NCBI GenBank assembly: GCA_965263205.1 | Contig: CBDHHF010000013.1 | Location: 62,001 to 126,000 of the forward strand | Direction: 5' to 3' | Length of the DNA stretch: 64,000 nt | Source of the DNA: JBCCIM01 sp965263205 | Lineage (GTDB): Bacteria; Bacteroidota; Rhodothermia; Rhodothermales; JAHQVL01 | Shown here: positions 1-8,925 of the stretch, piece by piece | Position numbering within the stretch: position 1 is the first letter of the stretch | How the letters are laid out: each line of letters begins with the position of its first letter | Made by a program: the position numbers and the translations under genes | Notes under the pieces: model-generated | The model's database searches: none | Told to the model about the DNA's origin: nothing | What the model saw: the letters and a program-made list of their open reading frames with translations, nothing else

Positions 1-159
1 CACGTTGATCTCGGTCTGAAAATAGATCAACAACAGCAACGCAGTGAAAAACAGCGCAGTCAGTAAAGCAAGCGACAGTCCTTGAAACAAAGCGCGTGTG
101 CGCCAGCGTCTGCGGACGTTTTCTACGAGGGCGCGAACTTGATAGGTAGATACAGGCAT
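1..159 (-). CDS. N-terminal fragment of a membrane protein downstream of batA (cut by window edge)
   Basis: An ATG at 159-157 opens a frame that stays open to base 1, giving 53 residues beginning MPVSTYQVRALVENVRRRW. A basic amphipathic stretch is followed by one strong hydrophobic segment (about residues 29-46, rich in Leu, Ala and Phe), so the N-terminus is probably cytoplasmic and anchored by this helix. It starts 37 bases after the BatA-like gene on the same strand and so is likely the last or next gene of the MoxR/DUF58/BatA operon. Large DUF4175-type membrane proteins often sit in this place in related genomes, but nothing in the 53 residues proves that identity. The product name is therefore open. 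Confidence 0.6.
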   Translation of the reverse strand, partial: MPVSTYQVRALVENVRRRWRTRALFQGLSLALLTALFFTALLLLIYFQTEINV

Positions 160-195
160 GTTCTTCTGCTGTTTATTTGAAGCTTCGTTCACCCA

Positions 196-2241
196 CTACT
201 TTTTCTGCTTGCGGTTGGCGAGGACCGTTTCCAACACAAAGAGGAGTACCATACATAAAATGACGTATCGCCAGAATTTTTGTTGCCGCTCCGCATCATC
301 GATTTCTATGGTACGGGCCAGTTCAGCCGTCAAAGGTACATCATCTGGCGGCGGCACGACGGCTCCATGGGCTTCCTCAGGATCTCTACCCTCCAGTACA
401 GATTCGGTCACATCGACATTCACCGAAAAGAACCGCTGCGTGGTGCCCTGGGCGGCAACGTAATGACCGGGCAAATCTGTGTTTTCAAAAAATCCTTCGC
501 CGGCTTCATCCATCGTCACTTTGAAGATGTCGCCGGTTGGATTTCTCACATCCCAAGTGGTGCCGGCAGCCGATTCAAGCCGCACCGGATCGCCCACAGT
601 AAACAATTGCTGATCGTTCGATGTCTGCAAGGCATACCGGGCCAACTGGTATAAAAACGGTACAAACATCTCGCCTACGGGCAAGTCGGTCCACTCAGGA
701 CTCAGACTGGACGTATAAACAATTACTTTCCCCTGCCCCAGTGTCTGCTCAATCAGGAAGGGATCTTCGGAATCATAACGCCCCAATACGCTTGCCGAGG
801 AATCGGGCACAACGCGCGCATAACGGCGGAATCGAGGCCTAAAAATTGAACCAGAGCCAGACGTAGCAAATACAGAGAAAATAGGATGGCGCATGTCCAC
901 CTCGCCAATAATGGCATCATACCCTTGCACCGACACGGCGCGTACAACCTCTTCAACACGTCCAATGTCGAGGGCTTGTAGCAGGCGAGAAAAGCCAGGT
1001 ATCGTTGCCTGCGTCCCAAAAGAAATCACCAGGCTCCCGCCTGATGCCACATAGTCACGCAGGCCGTTAATTTCTCGCTCGAGGGGATTACCGGAAGAAA
1101 GAAAAACAGCGCTTACATCCCGTAACTGCGTGCGTGAAGCTGTAGTGGCTGTTGCCGAGGTGAAATCATAAATCGATTGATCGCCCTGGTTGAACGCGCG
1201 ATCGAGGTAATAGACGGCGTGCGATGCGTTCCGTCGATTGCTGCCGAGCCCGAGCAATGTCGGCCGGCCCTCTACATTGAATGTGAAATAGCGATTATCG
1301 TCGACAGGTAAGGCATCGCCGGGCAACGCAATTTGTCCTTGAAAGACGCCTTCTCGTGGCGCACTATACTGGAACGAGGATCGACGCGTGGCTGCTGCGG
1401 CGAGTTGCGCTTCTTCCACAGGCGCACCATCGATGGAAAGCTGCAATGTTGCCGGCGCCTGCGCAGCTTCACCTTCCGACCCAAGTCGCGTATTGAACCG
1501 ATGGACCAGGCCGGCTGCAGAACGCTTTTCTGAAATATCAAACGCTTCCACAAATACATTCGACGGGGATTCCTGGCGCAGATCCACAACTTCAAACGTG
1601 ATATCAGGATCAAGCTTCCAATTTTCAAACGCCCCTTTCCATCCACCGAGCTGCAAATCAGAAATCAGCACGATGTGACGCATTTGGTGCTGCGCACTTT
1701 CTAGAATTTCCTCAGCAAGCCGCAAAGGCTGGTAGAAGTCGGTCGTGTGATACCCCGGCGCGAGTACATTTTCAACTACATTTTCGTGTACCGCCATATC
1801 CGTAGAGAGTGGCGTTAGTTGTTGTGTTTGCGCCGCAAACTGGATAACAGCAAACTCATCATTGCCGGCGGCCTCAGCCAGCTTACTTCGGGCAGCGCTA
1901 CGGGCCTGCTCAAACAAATCGCCGTATTGCATGCTGTACGAGTTGTCGACAAGCAACACAACCGAGCGGTCTTCGCGTTGCGACACAAAGGGAATGTTTT
2001 CCCGCGGGATAAATGGCCGGGCAAAAGCGAACGCCAGTAAAGCCAGTAAACCACAACGCAAGGCCATCAGCAACCAATGCTGTATTCTCCGCTGCCGGAC
2101 AACTTCCTTCGGCGTCATTTTCAAAAACATCAGTGAGCTAAACTGCACCTTCTTCGCCTGCACCCGCCGGACAAGGTGGTACAGAATGGGCAGCAGCGCG
2201 GTCGCCAATGCAAAAAGAAATATGGGACTTAAAAAAGACAA
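196..2241 (-). CDS. BatA-type membrane protein with von Willebrand A domain
   Basis: 681 residues. Residues 1-77 are the Bacteroidota 'BatA N-terminal' double-transmembrane region: two hydrophobic helices (about 4-21 and 57-76) around a basic cytoplasmic loop that contains KVQFSSLMFLK. A von Willebrand A domain follows, with an intact MIDAS start D99-N-S-Y-S103, then a domain of the glutamine-amidotransferase-like fold often found in these proteins, and a last transmembrane helix near 657-675 with a KQKK tail. The family acts with a MoxR ATPase and a DUF58 protein in the inner membrane, probably in envelope stress tolerance or metal loading; the exact substrate is unknown. The gene begins 26 bases after the DUF58 gene on the same strand, consistent with one operon. 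Confidence 0.88.
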   Translation of the reverse strand: MSFLSPIFLFALATALLPILYHLVRRVQAKKVQFSSLMFLKMTPKEVVRQRRIQHWLLMALRCGLLALLAFAFARPFIPRENIPFVSQREDRSVVLLVDNSYSMQYGDLFEQARSAARSKLAEAAGNDEFAVIQFAAQTQQLTPLSTDMAVHENVVENVLAPGYHTTDFYQPLRLAEEILESAQHQMRHIVLISDLQLGGWKGAFENWKLDPDITFEVVDLRQESPSNVFVEAFDISEKRSAAGLVHRFNTRLGSEGEAAQAPATLQLSIDGAPVEEAQLAAAATRRSSFQYSAPREGVFQGQIALPGDALPVDDNRYFTFNVEGRPTLLGLGSNRRNASHAVYYLDRAFNQGDQSIYDFTSATATTASRTQLRDVSAVFLSSGNPLEREINGLRDYVASGGSLVISFGTQATIPGFSRLLQALDIGRVEEVVRAVSVQGYDAIIGEVDMRHPIFSVFATSGSGSIFRPRFRRYARVVPDSSASVLGRYDSEDPFLIEQTLGQGKVIVYTSSLSPEWTDLPVGEMFVPFLYQLARYALQTSNDQQLFTVGDPVRLESAAGTTWDVRNPTGDIFKVTMDEAGEGFFENTDLPGHYVAAQGTTQRFFSVNVDVTESVLEGRDPEEAHGAVVPPPDDVPLTAELARTIEIDDAERQQKFWRYVILCMVLLFVLETVLANRKQKK

Positions 2242-2266
2242 GAGCAGCTGTTGGTTGTTGGCCTGG

Positions 2267-3169
2267 TTACACGTTACGTTTTGATCGCGCCGCTAAAAAC
2301 TGAAACAGCGCAAAGTCGAGTGGTTGATCGGTAGTGACCAGATGATAGTCAGCACCAAGTACCGAGCATTGCTCATACAACCGATCCCGGTACGCCTCCA
2401 GATTCTGTAAATACGTTGCTTTCGCCGTATCAGCATCAAGCAACATTTTCTCTCCAGTCTCCAGGTCCTCAAACTCAACCATGTCGCCATAGTCGAAGTT
2501 GAGTTCCTGCAGGTCAAACAGGTGAAACACAATGACCTCGTTGCCGGCAAAACGAAAGTGTCTAATGCCGTCGATAATTTGCTCCGGATCATCGAGCAAA
2601 TCAGAAATCAAAACAACAAACCCGCGACGTTTCTGGAGCTCCGCTAATTGATGCAATGGTTTGCCCATTGCAGTAGGTGCCCCGAGACTGGCCCGGTCCA
2701 TATGCTGCAAAACAGTCAGTAAATGGCCGGATGCTTTGCGAGCGGGTATACGTTGCACAATTTTGTCGTCGAATAATGTCATCCCTACCGCTTCTTGCTG
2801 GCGCCACATAAAGTAACCAAGCGAAGCAGCCAGGTAGAACGCATAATCAAGCTTGGTCACTTCACTGGACCCAAATCCCATGGACGGACTCACGTCAACC
2901 AGCAGGTTGATCGATGTATTGGTCTCATCCTCGTATTCTTTCACGTACAACCGATCGGTCCGCGCAAACAGCTTCCAGTCGACATGCATGGGATCGTCGC
3001 CATGGATGTAGGAGCGGTACGACATAAACTCCACGCTGGCCCCTTTATAGGGACTTTTGTGTAATCCTGATAGAAACCCCTCTACTACCGTTTTGGCAAG
3101 CAGCTGCATATTCGAGATTCGCGAAAGAACCTCGGGCTTGATAAATCTGAGTGCCGGCTGCGTTTCCAT
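2267..3169 (-). CDS. DUF58 domain protein (VWA-like, MoxR partner)
   Basis: 300 residues, the normal length of the family. The signature GDDPMHVDWKLFARTDRLYV (about 57-76) is the DUF58 core, and a VWA-like MIDAS D92-V-S-P-S96 follows directly. No signal peptide or membrane segment is visible, so the protein is probably cytoplasmic and docks on the membrane Bat proteins. DUF58 proteins are regularly encoded between MoxR and BatA, exactly as here (MoxR gene ends 58 bases upstream, batA starts 26 bases downstream). The start MET-QPALRF at 3169 is the first ATG in the frame and fits the usual N-terminus. Confidence 0.9.
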   Translation of the reverse strand: METQPALRFIKPEVLSRISNMQLLAKTVVEGFLSGLHKSPYKGASVEFMSYRSYIHGDDPMHVDWKLFARTDRLYVKEYEDETNTSINLLVDVSPSMGFGSSEVTKLDYAFYLAASLGYFMWRQQEAVGMTLFDDKIVQRIPARKASGHLLTVLQHMDRASLGAPTAMGKPLHQLAELQKRRGFVVLISDLLDDPEQIIDGIRHFRFAGNEVIVFHLFDLQELNFDYGDMVEFEDLETGEKMLLDADTAKATYLQNLEAYRDRLYEQCSVLGADYHLVTTDQPLDFALFQFLAARSKRNV

Positions 3170-3227
3170 AATGGAAGCTGTAGTTGAGTATCAGGTTACC
3201 CTATCGGGCGGGTCAGGCGTAAGGGAT

Positions 3228-4268
3228 TTAGGACAATCCAGAAACGGGCTCTTGTGCTTCTTCGAGCAGTCGATCGATAATTTGTTCGATGGTCACGTTT
3301 TCCGATTCCGCATAGAAATTGGTTAGCACGCGATGCCGGAGCACGTCGGGCGCCAGTGCCTTAATGTCTTCGATGGCGACATTGTATCGGCCGCGGAATA
3401 CCGCGCGTACCTTGCTGCCGAGCAGCAGGTACTGAATGGCACGCAAGCCGGCCCCCCAGCGGACCCATTTTTTCACGTAATCTGGCGCTTCATCCGATTC
3501 GGGGCGCGTACTCCGCACAATCGACACTGCAAACTCACCTACGTTCTGCGGGACGTACACCTTTTTGACCAGTTTATGGAAAGACAACACGTCTTCGCCT
3601 TTCAATACTGTGTCAAGCGGCGCCTGATCGGTTGAGGTAGTCGACATCGCAACCTTCAATTCATCTTCCGCTGACAGGTAGTCGATGACGAGGTTGAACA
3701 TGAAGCGGTCGAGTTGCGCCTCTGGCAACGGATACGTGCCTTCGAGTTCGATCGGGTTTTGGGTAGCAAGTACAAAAAACGGACGATCGAGTAGCAGCTG
3801 TTCGCCGCCGGCCGTCACCTGGTACTCTTGCATGGCCTCAAGCAATGCCGACTGCGTCTTGGGCGGTGTACGGTTAATTTCATCTGCCAAAATGATATTG
3901 GCAAAGATGGGGCCTTTGATGAACTTAATCTGCCGCGTGCCTTTGGTGCGGTCTTCTTCAATCACATCAATCCCCGTGATGTCTGCCGGCATGAGATCAG
4001 GCGTAAACTGGATCCGCTTGTACGAGAGGTCAAGAATTTCACCCAATGACCGGATCAGGAGCGTTTTTGCGAGGCCAGGCACACCCGTAATCAGGCAGTG
4101 ACCACCAGCAAAAAGGGCAATAAGCACTTTCTCAATCACCTCATCCTGCCCCACAATCCGCTTGCGCAGCTGCTCGATTACCTGCGCTTTGCCGGCTTGC
4201 AGCTGTTGCAGAATTTCATTCTCGGAAGCATCCGGTGCACCGTTGCCGTGTAGTTCGTTTGCGTTCAC
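3228..4268 (-). CDS. MoxR family AAA+ ATPase
   Basis: 346 residues, standard MoxR size. The Walker A motif is TGVPGLAKT (61-69), the Walker B acidic pair is D129-E130 in NIILADEINR, and sensor 1 lies in FFVLATQNPIELEGTYPLPE. The C-terminal lid domain (AAA_lid) follows. MoxR ATPases are cytoplasmic chaperones that work on proteins with VWA domains, and the two next genes encode just such partners. The C-terminus is a little acidic (LLEEAQEPVSGLS) and otherwise ordinary. An imperfect inverted heptad repeat lies between this start and the preceding DUF4159 gene. Confidence 0.93.
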   Translation of the reverse strand: MNANELHGNGAPDASENEILQQLQAGKAQVIEQLRKRIVGQDEVIEKVLIALFAGGHCLITGVPGLAKTLLIRSLGEILDLSYKRIQFTPDLMPADITGIDVIEEDRTKGTRQIKFIKGPIFANIILADEINRTPPKTQSALLEAMQEYQVTAGGEQLLLDRPFFVLATQNPIELEGTYPLPEAQLDRFMFNLVIDYLSAEDELKVAMSTTSTDQAPLDTVLKGEDVLSFHKLVKKVYVPQNVGEFAVSIVRSTRPESDEAPDYVKKWVRWGAGLRAIQYLLLGSKVRAVFRGRYNVAIEDIKALAPDVLRHRVLTNFYAESENVTIEQIIDRLLEEAQEPVSGLS

Positions 4269-4282
4269 AGTCGAAGAATTTG

Positions 4283-4352
4283 GGTTGAAAGTTTAAGGTT
4301 TAAAGTTGAAAAGAAAGCACGTTTAACCTTCAACTTTAAACCTTTAACTTCT
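4283..4352. repeat. Heptad repeat in inverted arrangement (AGGTTTAAAGTTGAA hairpin)
   Basis: On the plus strand four in-phase 7-mers AACCTTC, AACTTTA, AACCTTT and AACTTCT run from 4325 to 4352. A reverse-oriented set with TTTAAGG and TTTAAAG lies at about 4285-4312. AGGTTTAAAGTTGAA on the left and TTCAACTTTAAACCT on the right can pair as a 15-bp stem over a loop of about 18 bases. The element lies directly at the 3' end of the DUF4159 gene (stop at 4351) and upstream of moxR. Confidence 0.75.
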
Positions 4353-5073
4353 AATGAGTAAGAGCATAAATGAGGAAATTGACGCCCATCTGGAAGCTGA
4401 CGGTGGACGCCTCTTCAAAATTTCGACTGGGCCATTCCCAGCCGTCGCCAAGGTCCTGGTTGTAGCAGGCCAACGCCATGAGCCGGCCGTTTTTATCGAA
4501 GTAGCCTATGTAGGCATCATCGTACTTTGAAAAGTATCCACGCCCCTTTACCAGAGACGGCGCTTCAACCGGATCGATATCGTAAAAAATACTCCAGATC
4601 GGATGGTCGTTGGGTAATTCTCTGGGCTCCAAATCAGGAAACGCACGCTTCATTTCTTCATGAAGCTGAATCCATTCCGACTCAGAGCCAAAATCATCAA
4701 ACAACACAAACCCACCGCGATTCAGGTAAGCCCGCAGGTTTTCAACCTCCTCTTCCTCCATCGTCCAATACCCCGGTTCGCAAATGTACAACATGGGATA
4801 TTCGAAAATCTCCTCGTCGGATAGGCGCAGCACAATGGGGTTTCCTTCAACATGGATTTTGGTTGTGCGATCAAGCGCGAGATGCAAGTTGCGCTCAGCG
4901 ACTGGCCAATCATGACTCCAGTGTGCCCCGCCCCATCTGCGGTTGCCATCTATGCCACCGCCACCCCACTGAATGCGCACAAACTGGAACCCGTGATCCG
5001 TCTGTGCCGCCACAGGCTGCGGCATGGCAAACAGGACCACAAAGGTAGATATGAGGCAAATGCTGTAAATCAC
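4351..5073 (-). CDS. DUF4159 domain secreted protein
   Basis: 240 residues. A signal peptide (hydrophobic 2-17, then MPQPVAAQ, cleavage after AAQ near residue 24) is followed by a DUF4159 domain starting FQFVRIQWGGG. The motifs FVLFDDFG (about 120-127) and GYFDKNGRLMALACYNQDLG are typical. DUF4159 domains resemble the amidotransferase-like fold and are commonly linked to Bat/MoxR loci; no catalytic function has been shown that I know of. Mature protein should be periplasmic. The gene lies 82 bases upstream of moxR on the same strand, so it may lead the operon, though the inverted repeat between them could weaken read-through. Confidence 0.85.
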   Translation of the reverse strand: MIYSICLISTFVVLFAMPQPVAAQTDHGFQFVRIQWGGGGIDGNRRWGGAHWSHDWPVAERNLHLALDRTTKIHVEGNPIVLRLSDEEIFEYPMLYICEPGYWTMEEEEVENLRAYLNRGGFVLFDDFGSESEWIQLHEEMKRAFPDLEPRELPNDHPIWSIFYDIDPVEAPSLVKGRGYFSKYDDAYIGYFDKNGRLMALACYNQDLGDGWEWPSRNFEEASTVSFQMGVNFLIYALTH

Positions 5074-5373
5074 AATAGATTACCTACGCCACAAAAAAAA
5101 TCAAAGTTTACCAAACGCTTAAAATTTTACATCTCTAACAATTTTTTTCGGCCATGCTACAGTCAAGAAACAAGTTTAATGACCTGGATCATCCGCTTTT
5201 GCCCGGGATAGGCTCTTAGGGCGTGTAGACAATCGCAGGAGTTTTGTGGTCGTATGCCACGTTAAGGCAAACGTAATGGAATCAGGCCCAAACCTTCAAC
5301 CTGAAACCTTCAACCTTCAACCTGTAACTTTCAACCGCAAACACATCAATCCACAAGATAGATGTGTTTGAGC
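5074..5373. other. Intergenic region: promoter side of DUF4159 gene plus 3' element of the TPR gene
   Basis: The part 5074-5160 is AT-rich and is the likely promoter zone for the minus-strand DUF4159 operon. No gene is seen. From 5291 to 5370 it holds the heptad array and hairpin described separately. Confidence 0.5.
5291..5370 (-). repeat. Heptad array (AACCTTC class) plus 10-bp hairpin after the TPR gene
   Basis: Eight consecutive 7-mers in one phase on the plus strand (5291-5346): AACCTTC, AACCTGA, AACCTTC, AACCTTC, AACCTGT, AACTTTC, AACCGCA, AACACAT. They run into a hairpin with left arm CAAACACATC (5338-5347) and right arm GATGTGTTTG (5361-5370). Read in the direction of the minus-strand TPR gene, its stop codon (5376-5374) is followed after 3 bases by the hairpin and then by GGTT-type heptads. 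The hairpin could work as a transcript end, but there is no clean U-run. Confidence 0.85.
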
Positions 5374-7992
5374 CTAACTTTCGCTATCGACTATTTGTAA
5401 CAATAGCTGTTGTGCCTCCAGATAAGACGGCGCAAGTTCAAGGCTCTGCAACACGGCACGCTTGGCTTCTGCAGACCGTGTGGCTTGATACAATGCAAGC
5501 GCAAACTCGTAGTACGCTGCTGCCCGATCAACCGGATTCAATCCGAGTAAAGCTTGTCGTGCGCGAACCGCTTTATTAAAGTCGCCACCATTGGTATACA
5601 AATCGGCCAACGATGCGTGTACGTCGCGTTCATACGGCGCAACTTGAAGACTCCGTTCCAGGTAGTACGTTGCCTTTTCCGGCGCATTATTTTTCAGATG
5701 GAGCATCCCCAATTCACGCGCTTCGTCTGAACCATGTTCGGATATTGCCAGAAATTGTTCAAGGGCTCCTATGAGTCCTTGCTCATCTTCTTTGCCCCGG
5801 TATGCAGCAGCTAATCCCGTGTAGGGATTGCCTGGATCAGTGAAATTCGGATACATGTCGCGGGCTTCTTCAAATGCGGTAATGGCTTCATCCCACTGCT
5901 GACCTTCCAGTGCTTCGTACCCCGTACGCAGTGCAGCCAGAAATCCACTTTCCCCTGCCGGCAACACCCTATCGAGCAGCGAAGCTTCTTCTTCCACAAA
6001 CGGATTCGGCATGCCTCTTATTACGCTGGCAAGAGAGGCATACTCCGCCTCTACCGTTTCGCGAAATGCAGTATCGATTTCTTCGAGTCGCTGCCCGGTA
6101 GCATCTTGCACACTTTGTGCATCATTTTTGCCGGCAGCAAATCCTTGCAAGATGCTAACAATAGCAGGAAAACCATGGGTATCTGCTATAAACGCAACCA
6201 CGCGCGAAGCATGGTAATAACTCATCAAAATCTGCCCCTGGTACGTGGGTCGTGTAAAGCCGCGGTCCATTTGTGTCAGCGGCAACAGTTTGTTTTCGTT
6301 GAAGGCCATGAGGAAATCGAGCTGCATTTCCCGCCCCCATTCCGGACGCGCAACCTGCTCTTCGTACACAGCCAATCCCTCAGCAAACCAGCGCGGCATT
6401 TTAAATTCCGAAATGCCAATCGATAACGTATGCACCAGTTCGTGCCACAGCGTGCGGCTCCAGTTGTAGGTACCGGGCCGCTGGCCGCGCGGTGTGTTAA
6501 TCGCAAGCACATCGCCAAAACTTACGCCCAACAGCCCAAGGTGTGGGACACCGGCTACCCGTACGGCAAAATCATCCGCATCGTTGTAAGCTTCGATAAA
6601 GATCTTCTCACGAAAATCGTAGGGATACCGCGGGACCAGACTGTTGTACGCGGCTTCAGCTTCTGCCAGGATTGCTGGACCAAGCACGTCGCGCTCCGAA
6701 TTGTGGATGAGCAACCGGAAATGCGGACTCTCCAGCAATGCAAAGTCTTCGTACTCGTCGATGAGCGTCAGCGTGTTGCCAACAAACAGATTGAACGGAT
6801 CCTGATCGAAACTAAAATCGAGATAGCGGCGGGCTTCCTGGGAACGCCCAAGTCTCAGTAAACTGGTGCCAAGTTGAGCGTAGGCACTGGCATCGCGGCG
6901 ATTCAACTGGATGGCCTGCTCGCCAAAGGTGACGGCATCCGGGTAACGAAATTTCAAATCGCAGTTGGAGGCGAGGATCGTGTAGAATTCGCTGGCACGC
7001 GGATTAACGGCCAGTGCCCGTGCTTCTACTTCATCAAACGCCGGCTGGTCACTGCGCAGAAAATGTACGGTTGCCAAATGTGCCAGCGACTCCATGTTAT
7101 TGGGGTTAATCGCCAATGCTTCGCCCAGCAAACGTTCTGCCTGATCAAGGAGTCCGTCGAGGATCGCAAGGCCGGCCAGGATGTTGCGGGCCGGCACGCT
7201 GTTTGGATTTTTCTCCAATGCAATCCGGGCAAATTCCTCTTGTTTTGCAAATGACCGGATCGACCGCGCGTAACCTACGTAGGTCGGGGCATACGATGGA
7301 TTGGCTGCAATTGCTTCGTCAAAGGTACGCTGGGCATCCGCGTCGTTGTATTTCTCTCGAAACAGCTCCCCCCACCAGTACAGGTTGCGAATGTGACCAG
7401 GTTCGAGCTGGTGGGCCGTGCGAAATGCGTCGTTTGCGTCGCGGTATTCTCCCATCCTGGAGGCAGCTTTGCCGGCAATGCCAAGCTCTTCAGCTGTACG
7501 GAACGCATTATCCTTATAATTCCGGTAAATGTAATTGTACAACTCCTCGGCCTGGCGTGCGCGTCCTGTGCGGGTAAACAACTCCGCTGCAAAATATAAA
7601 TTGCGCCATAGATCTTGCTGCTGTTCAGCCGCTGCACGATAGGCTGCTTCGGCTTCTTGATATCCCCCTAGCATCTCATGCAGAGCACCGCGTGCGTGGA
7701 GGACGTAGGCGTTGTTGGGAAATTCCTCCAGGGCCTCCAGGCCGGCTTCATACTGCCCCGTCGCCTGGAACGCCTCTGCATAATGGATCACATCCATCGA
7801 AACCGCGTTCAGATCTTCTTCAAGGCGCGACTCATAACGCGCAATTGCATCCTCATAATTGCCTTGTTGCAATGCCTGGTATGCCTCGTTTGGCGTATCC
7901 TGAGCAAAAGCTGAGGAGGAAGTGACCAATAGAAAGAGGAGCGCCAGCGAGAAAAGGAACATGAGCTTTGGTCGGATTGAGGCGAGATTCAA
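5374..7992 (-). CDS. TPR-repeat protein with gluzincin (peptidase MA-like) metallopeptidase domain
   Basis: 872 residues. A signal peptide (hydrophobic core about 11-23, SSAFAQ, cleavage near 31) is followed by roughly ten TPR-like helical pairs (about 35-400). The central domain at about 420-690 begins ESPHFRLLIHNSE and carries the zinc motif HELVH (517-521) with a third ligand candidate Glu538 in RWFAEGL; this is the peptidase_MA-like arrangement. A second TPR block (about 700-865) closes the protein. It should be periplasmic or exported and may cleave or bind envelope proteins; substrate unknown. ATG at residue 11 is an alternative start. The gene stands alone and is divergent from the APH-fold gene, with starts only 66 bases apart. 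Confidence 0.85.
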   Translation of the reverse strand: MNLASIRPKLMFLFSLALLFLLVTSSSAFAQDTPNEAYQALQQGNYEDAIARYESRLEEDLNAVSMDVIHYAEAFQATGQYEAGLEALEEFPNNAYVLHARGALHEMLGGYQEAEAAYRAAAEQQQDLWRNLYFAAELFTRTGRARQAEELYNYIYRNYKDNAFRTAEELGIAGKAASRMGEYRDANDAFRTAHQLEPGHIRNLYWWGELFREKYNDADAQRTFDEAIAANPSYAPTYVGYARSIRSFAKQEEFARIALEKNPNSVPARNILAGLAILDGLLDQAERLLGEALAINPNNMESLAHLATVHFLRSDQPAFDEVEARALAVNPRASEFYTILASNCDLKFRYPDAVTFGEQAIQLNRRDASAYAQLGTSLLRLGRSQEARRYLDFSFDQDPFNLFVGNTLTLIDEYEDFALLESPHFRLLIHNSERDVLGPAILAEAEAAYNSLVPRYPYDFREKIFIEAYNDADDFAVRVAGVPHLGLLGVSFGDVLAINTPRGQRPGTYNWSRTLWHELVHTLSIGISEFKMPRWFAEGLAVYEEQVARPEWGREMQLDFLMAFNENKLLPLTQMDRGFTRPTYQGQILMSYYHASRVVAFIADTHGFPAIVSILQGFAAGKNDAQSVQDATGQRLEEIDTAFRETVEAEYASLASVIRGMPNPFVEEEASLLDRVLPAGESGFLAALRTGYEALEGQQWDEAITAFEEARDMYPNFTDPGNPYTGLAAAYRGKEDEQGLIGALEQFLAISEHGSDEARELGMLHLKNNAPEKATYYLERSLQVAPYERDVHASLADLYTNGGDFNKAVRARQALLGLNPVDRAAAYYEFALALYQATRSAEAKRAVLQSLELAPSYLEAQQLLLQIVDSES

Positions 7993-8058
7993 CCTATTGA
8001 GTTACTACAAGCGTAGCGGCTGGTTTCTCATAAACACCGAAAAGGCCCCAATTTCTGC

Positions 8059-8925
8059 ATGCGTGACCTCACGGACAAATCGTGGCAACACATCCTGCCT
8101 CGTCACTATAACCTCGATGTGGTAGCAATCCAGGTACTCGTACAACGAGCTGAGCGGCTTGTGCTACGGATAGAAACGCCCACTCAAGTATATGCTTTGA
8201 AGGCCGCACACACACCTGAGCCAATCCATCAGGAAGTGACCAACAATGCCAGGCTTGCTGCCGCCGGCTTGCCCGTTGCTCGCGTCATCGGTACGGGCGA
8301 CATGCCGGTTGCGCACGTCTTGCACAACTGGATTGAAGGTGATGCGCTTGATGCCAGTATGCCCCCTGCTGTTCTGAAAGAAACCGCACATCTGCTGTAC
8401 ACGATCCACCAATTGAACGGGAAGCCGCCGTATGCCGGCAATGATACATGGGATGCCTGGATGCGCGGCTGGCTACACCACGCCTTACCCTGGTGGAAAA
8501 AGACAGCAGCTATTCCTGAAAAGCAAATTGAAGAAGTATGGCATGTGTTCGATGCACTGCAACCAATGCTGTCACAGCGAGGACACGGCTTTATACTGTT
8601 TGATGGCCGGCCCGAGCACTTTATTGTGGCCCATCACAAGGTAGCCGGCTTAATCGACCTCGGCGAAGCGCGAAGCGGAGATCCAGCGATGGATTTTGGC
8701 GTTCTCGCCGCGAACGCACCAGACTTAACCACTAAAATCCTGAAACACTATCTGCCATTGCTCGATGCATCGGCGTCCCGAGTATTCAACACACTCGTCC
8801 CCTTCTACACCTTCTTGCGGTTGCTTGCATTAGCTGAATGGCAAATTACACATGGCGATGCCAACATTGCGCAGTCCTGTCTGGCACGCATTGCGACTCG
8901 TGAAGGATGGCCAGATACTACTTGA
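8059..8925 (+). CDS. Aminoglycoside-phosphotransferase-fold (APH) family protein
   Basis: 288 residues with the APH/choline-kinase fold. The nucleotide lysine is K48 in YALKAAH, a helical lobe follows, and IDLGEARSGDPAMDF (from 199) is the usual metal-binding IDWG-type segment with D200. The catalytic loop is unusual: family members have HGDxxxxN, whereas here it reads LFDGRPEH (180-187), so Asp182 is kept, the leading His is lost and the metal-binding Asn is replaced by His187. It probably phosphorylates a small molecule or is a reduced-activity relative; nothing points to antibiotic resistance. It is divergent from the TPR peptidase gene and has no close downstream partner. Confidence 0.78.
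   Translation: MRDLTDKSWQHILPRHYNLDVVAIQVLVQRAERLVLRIETPTQVYALKAAHTPEPIHQEVTNNARLAAAGLPVARVIGTGDMPVAHVLHNWIEGDALDASMPPAVLKETAHLLYTIHQLNGKPPYAGNDTWDAWMRGWLHHALPWWKKTAAIPEKQIEEVWHVFDALQPMLSQRGHGFILFDGRPEHFIVAHHKVAGLIDLGEARSGDPAMDFGVLAANAPDLTTKILKHYLPLLDASASRVFNTLVPFYTFLRLLALAEWQITHGDANIAQSCLARIATREGWPDTT

Noticed and set aside
8059..8925. Antibiotic resistance by an aminoglycoside phosphotransferase
   Set aside because: The APH fold is shared by many kinases; the catalytic loop is altered and there is no mobile context.
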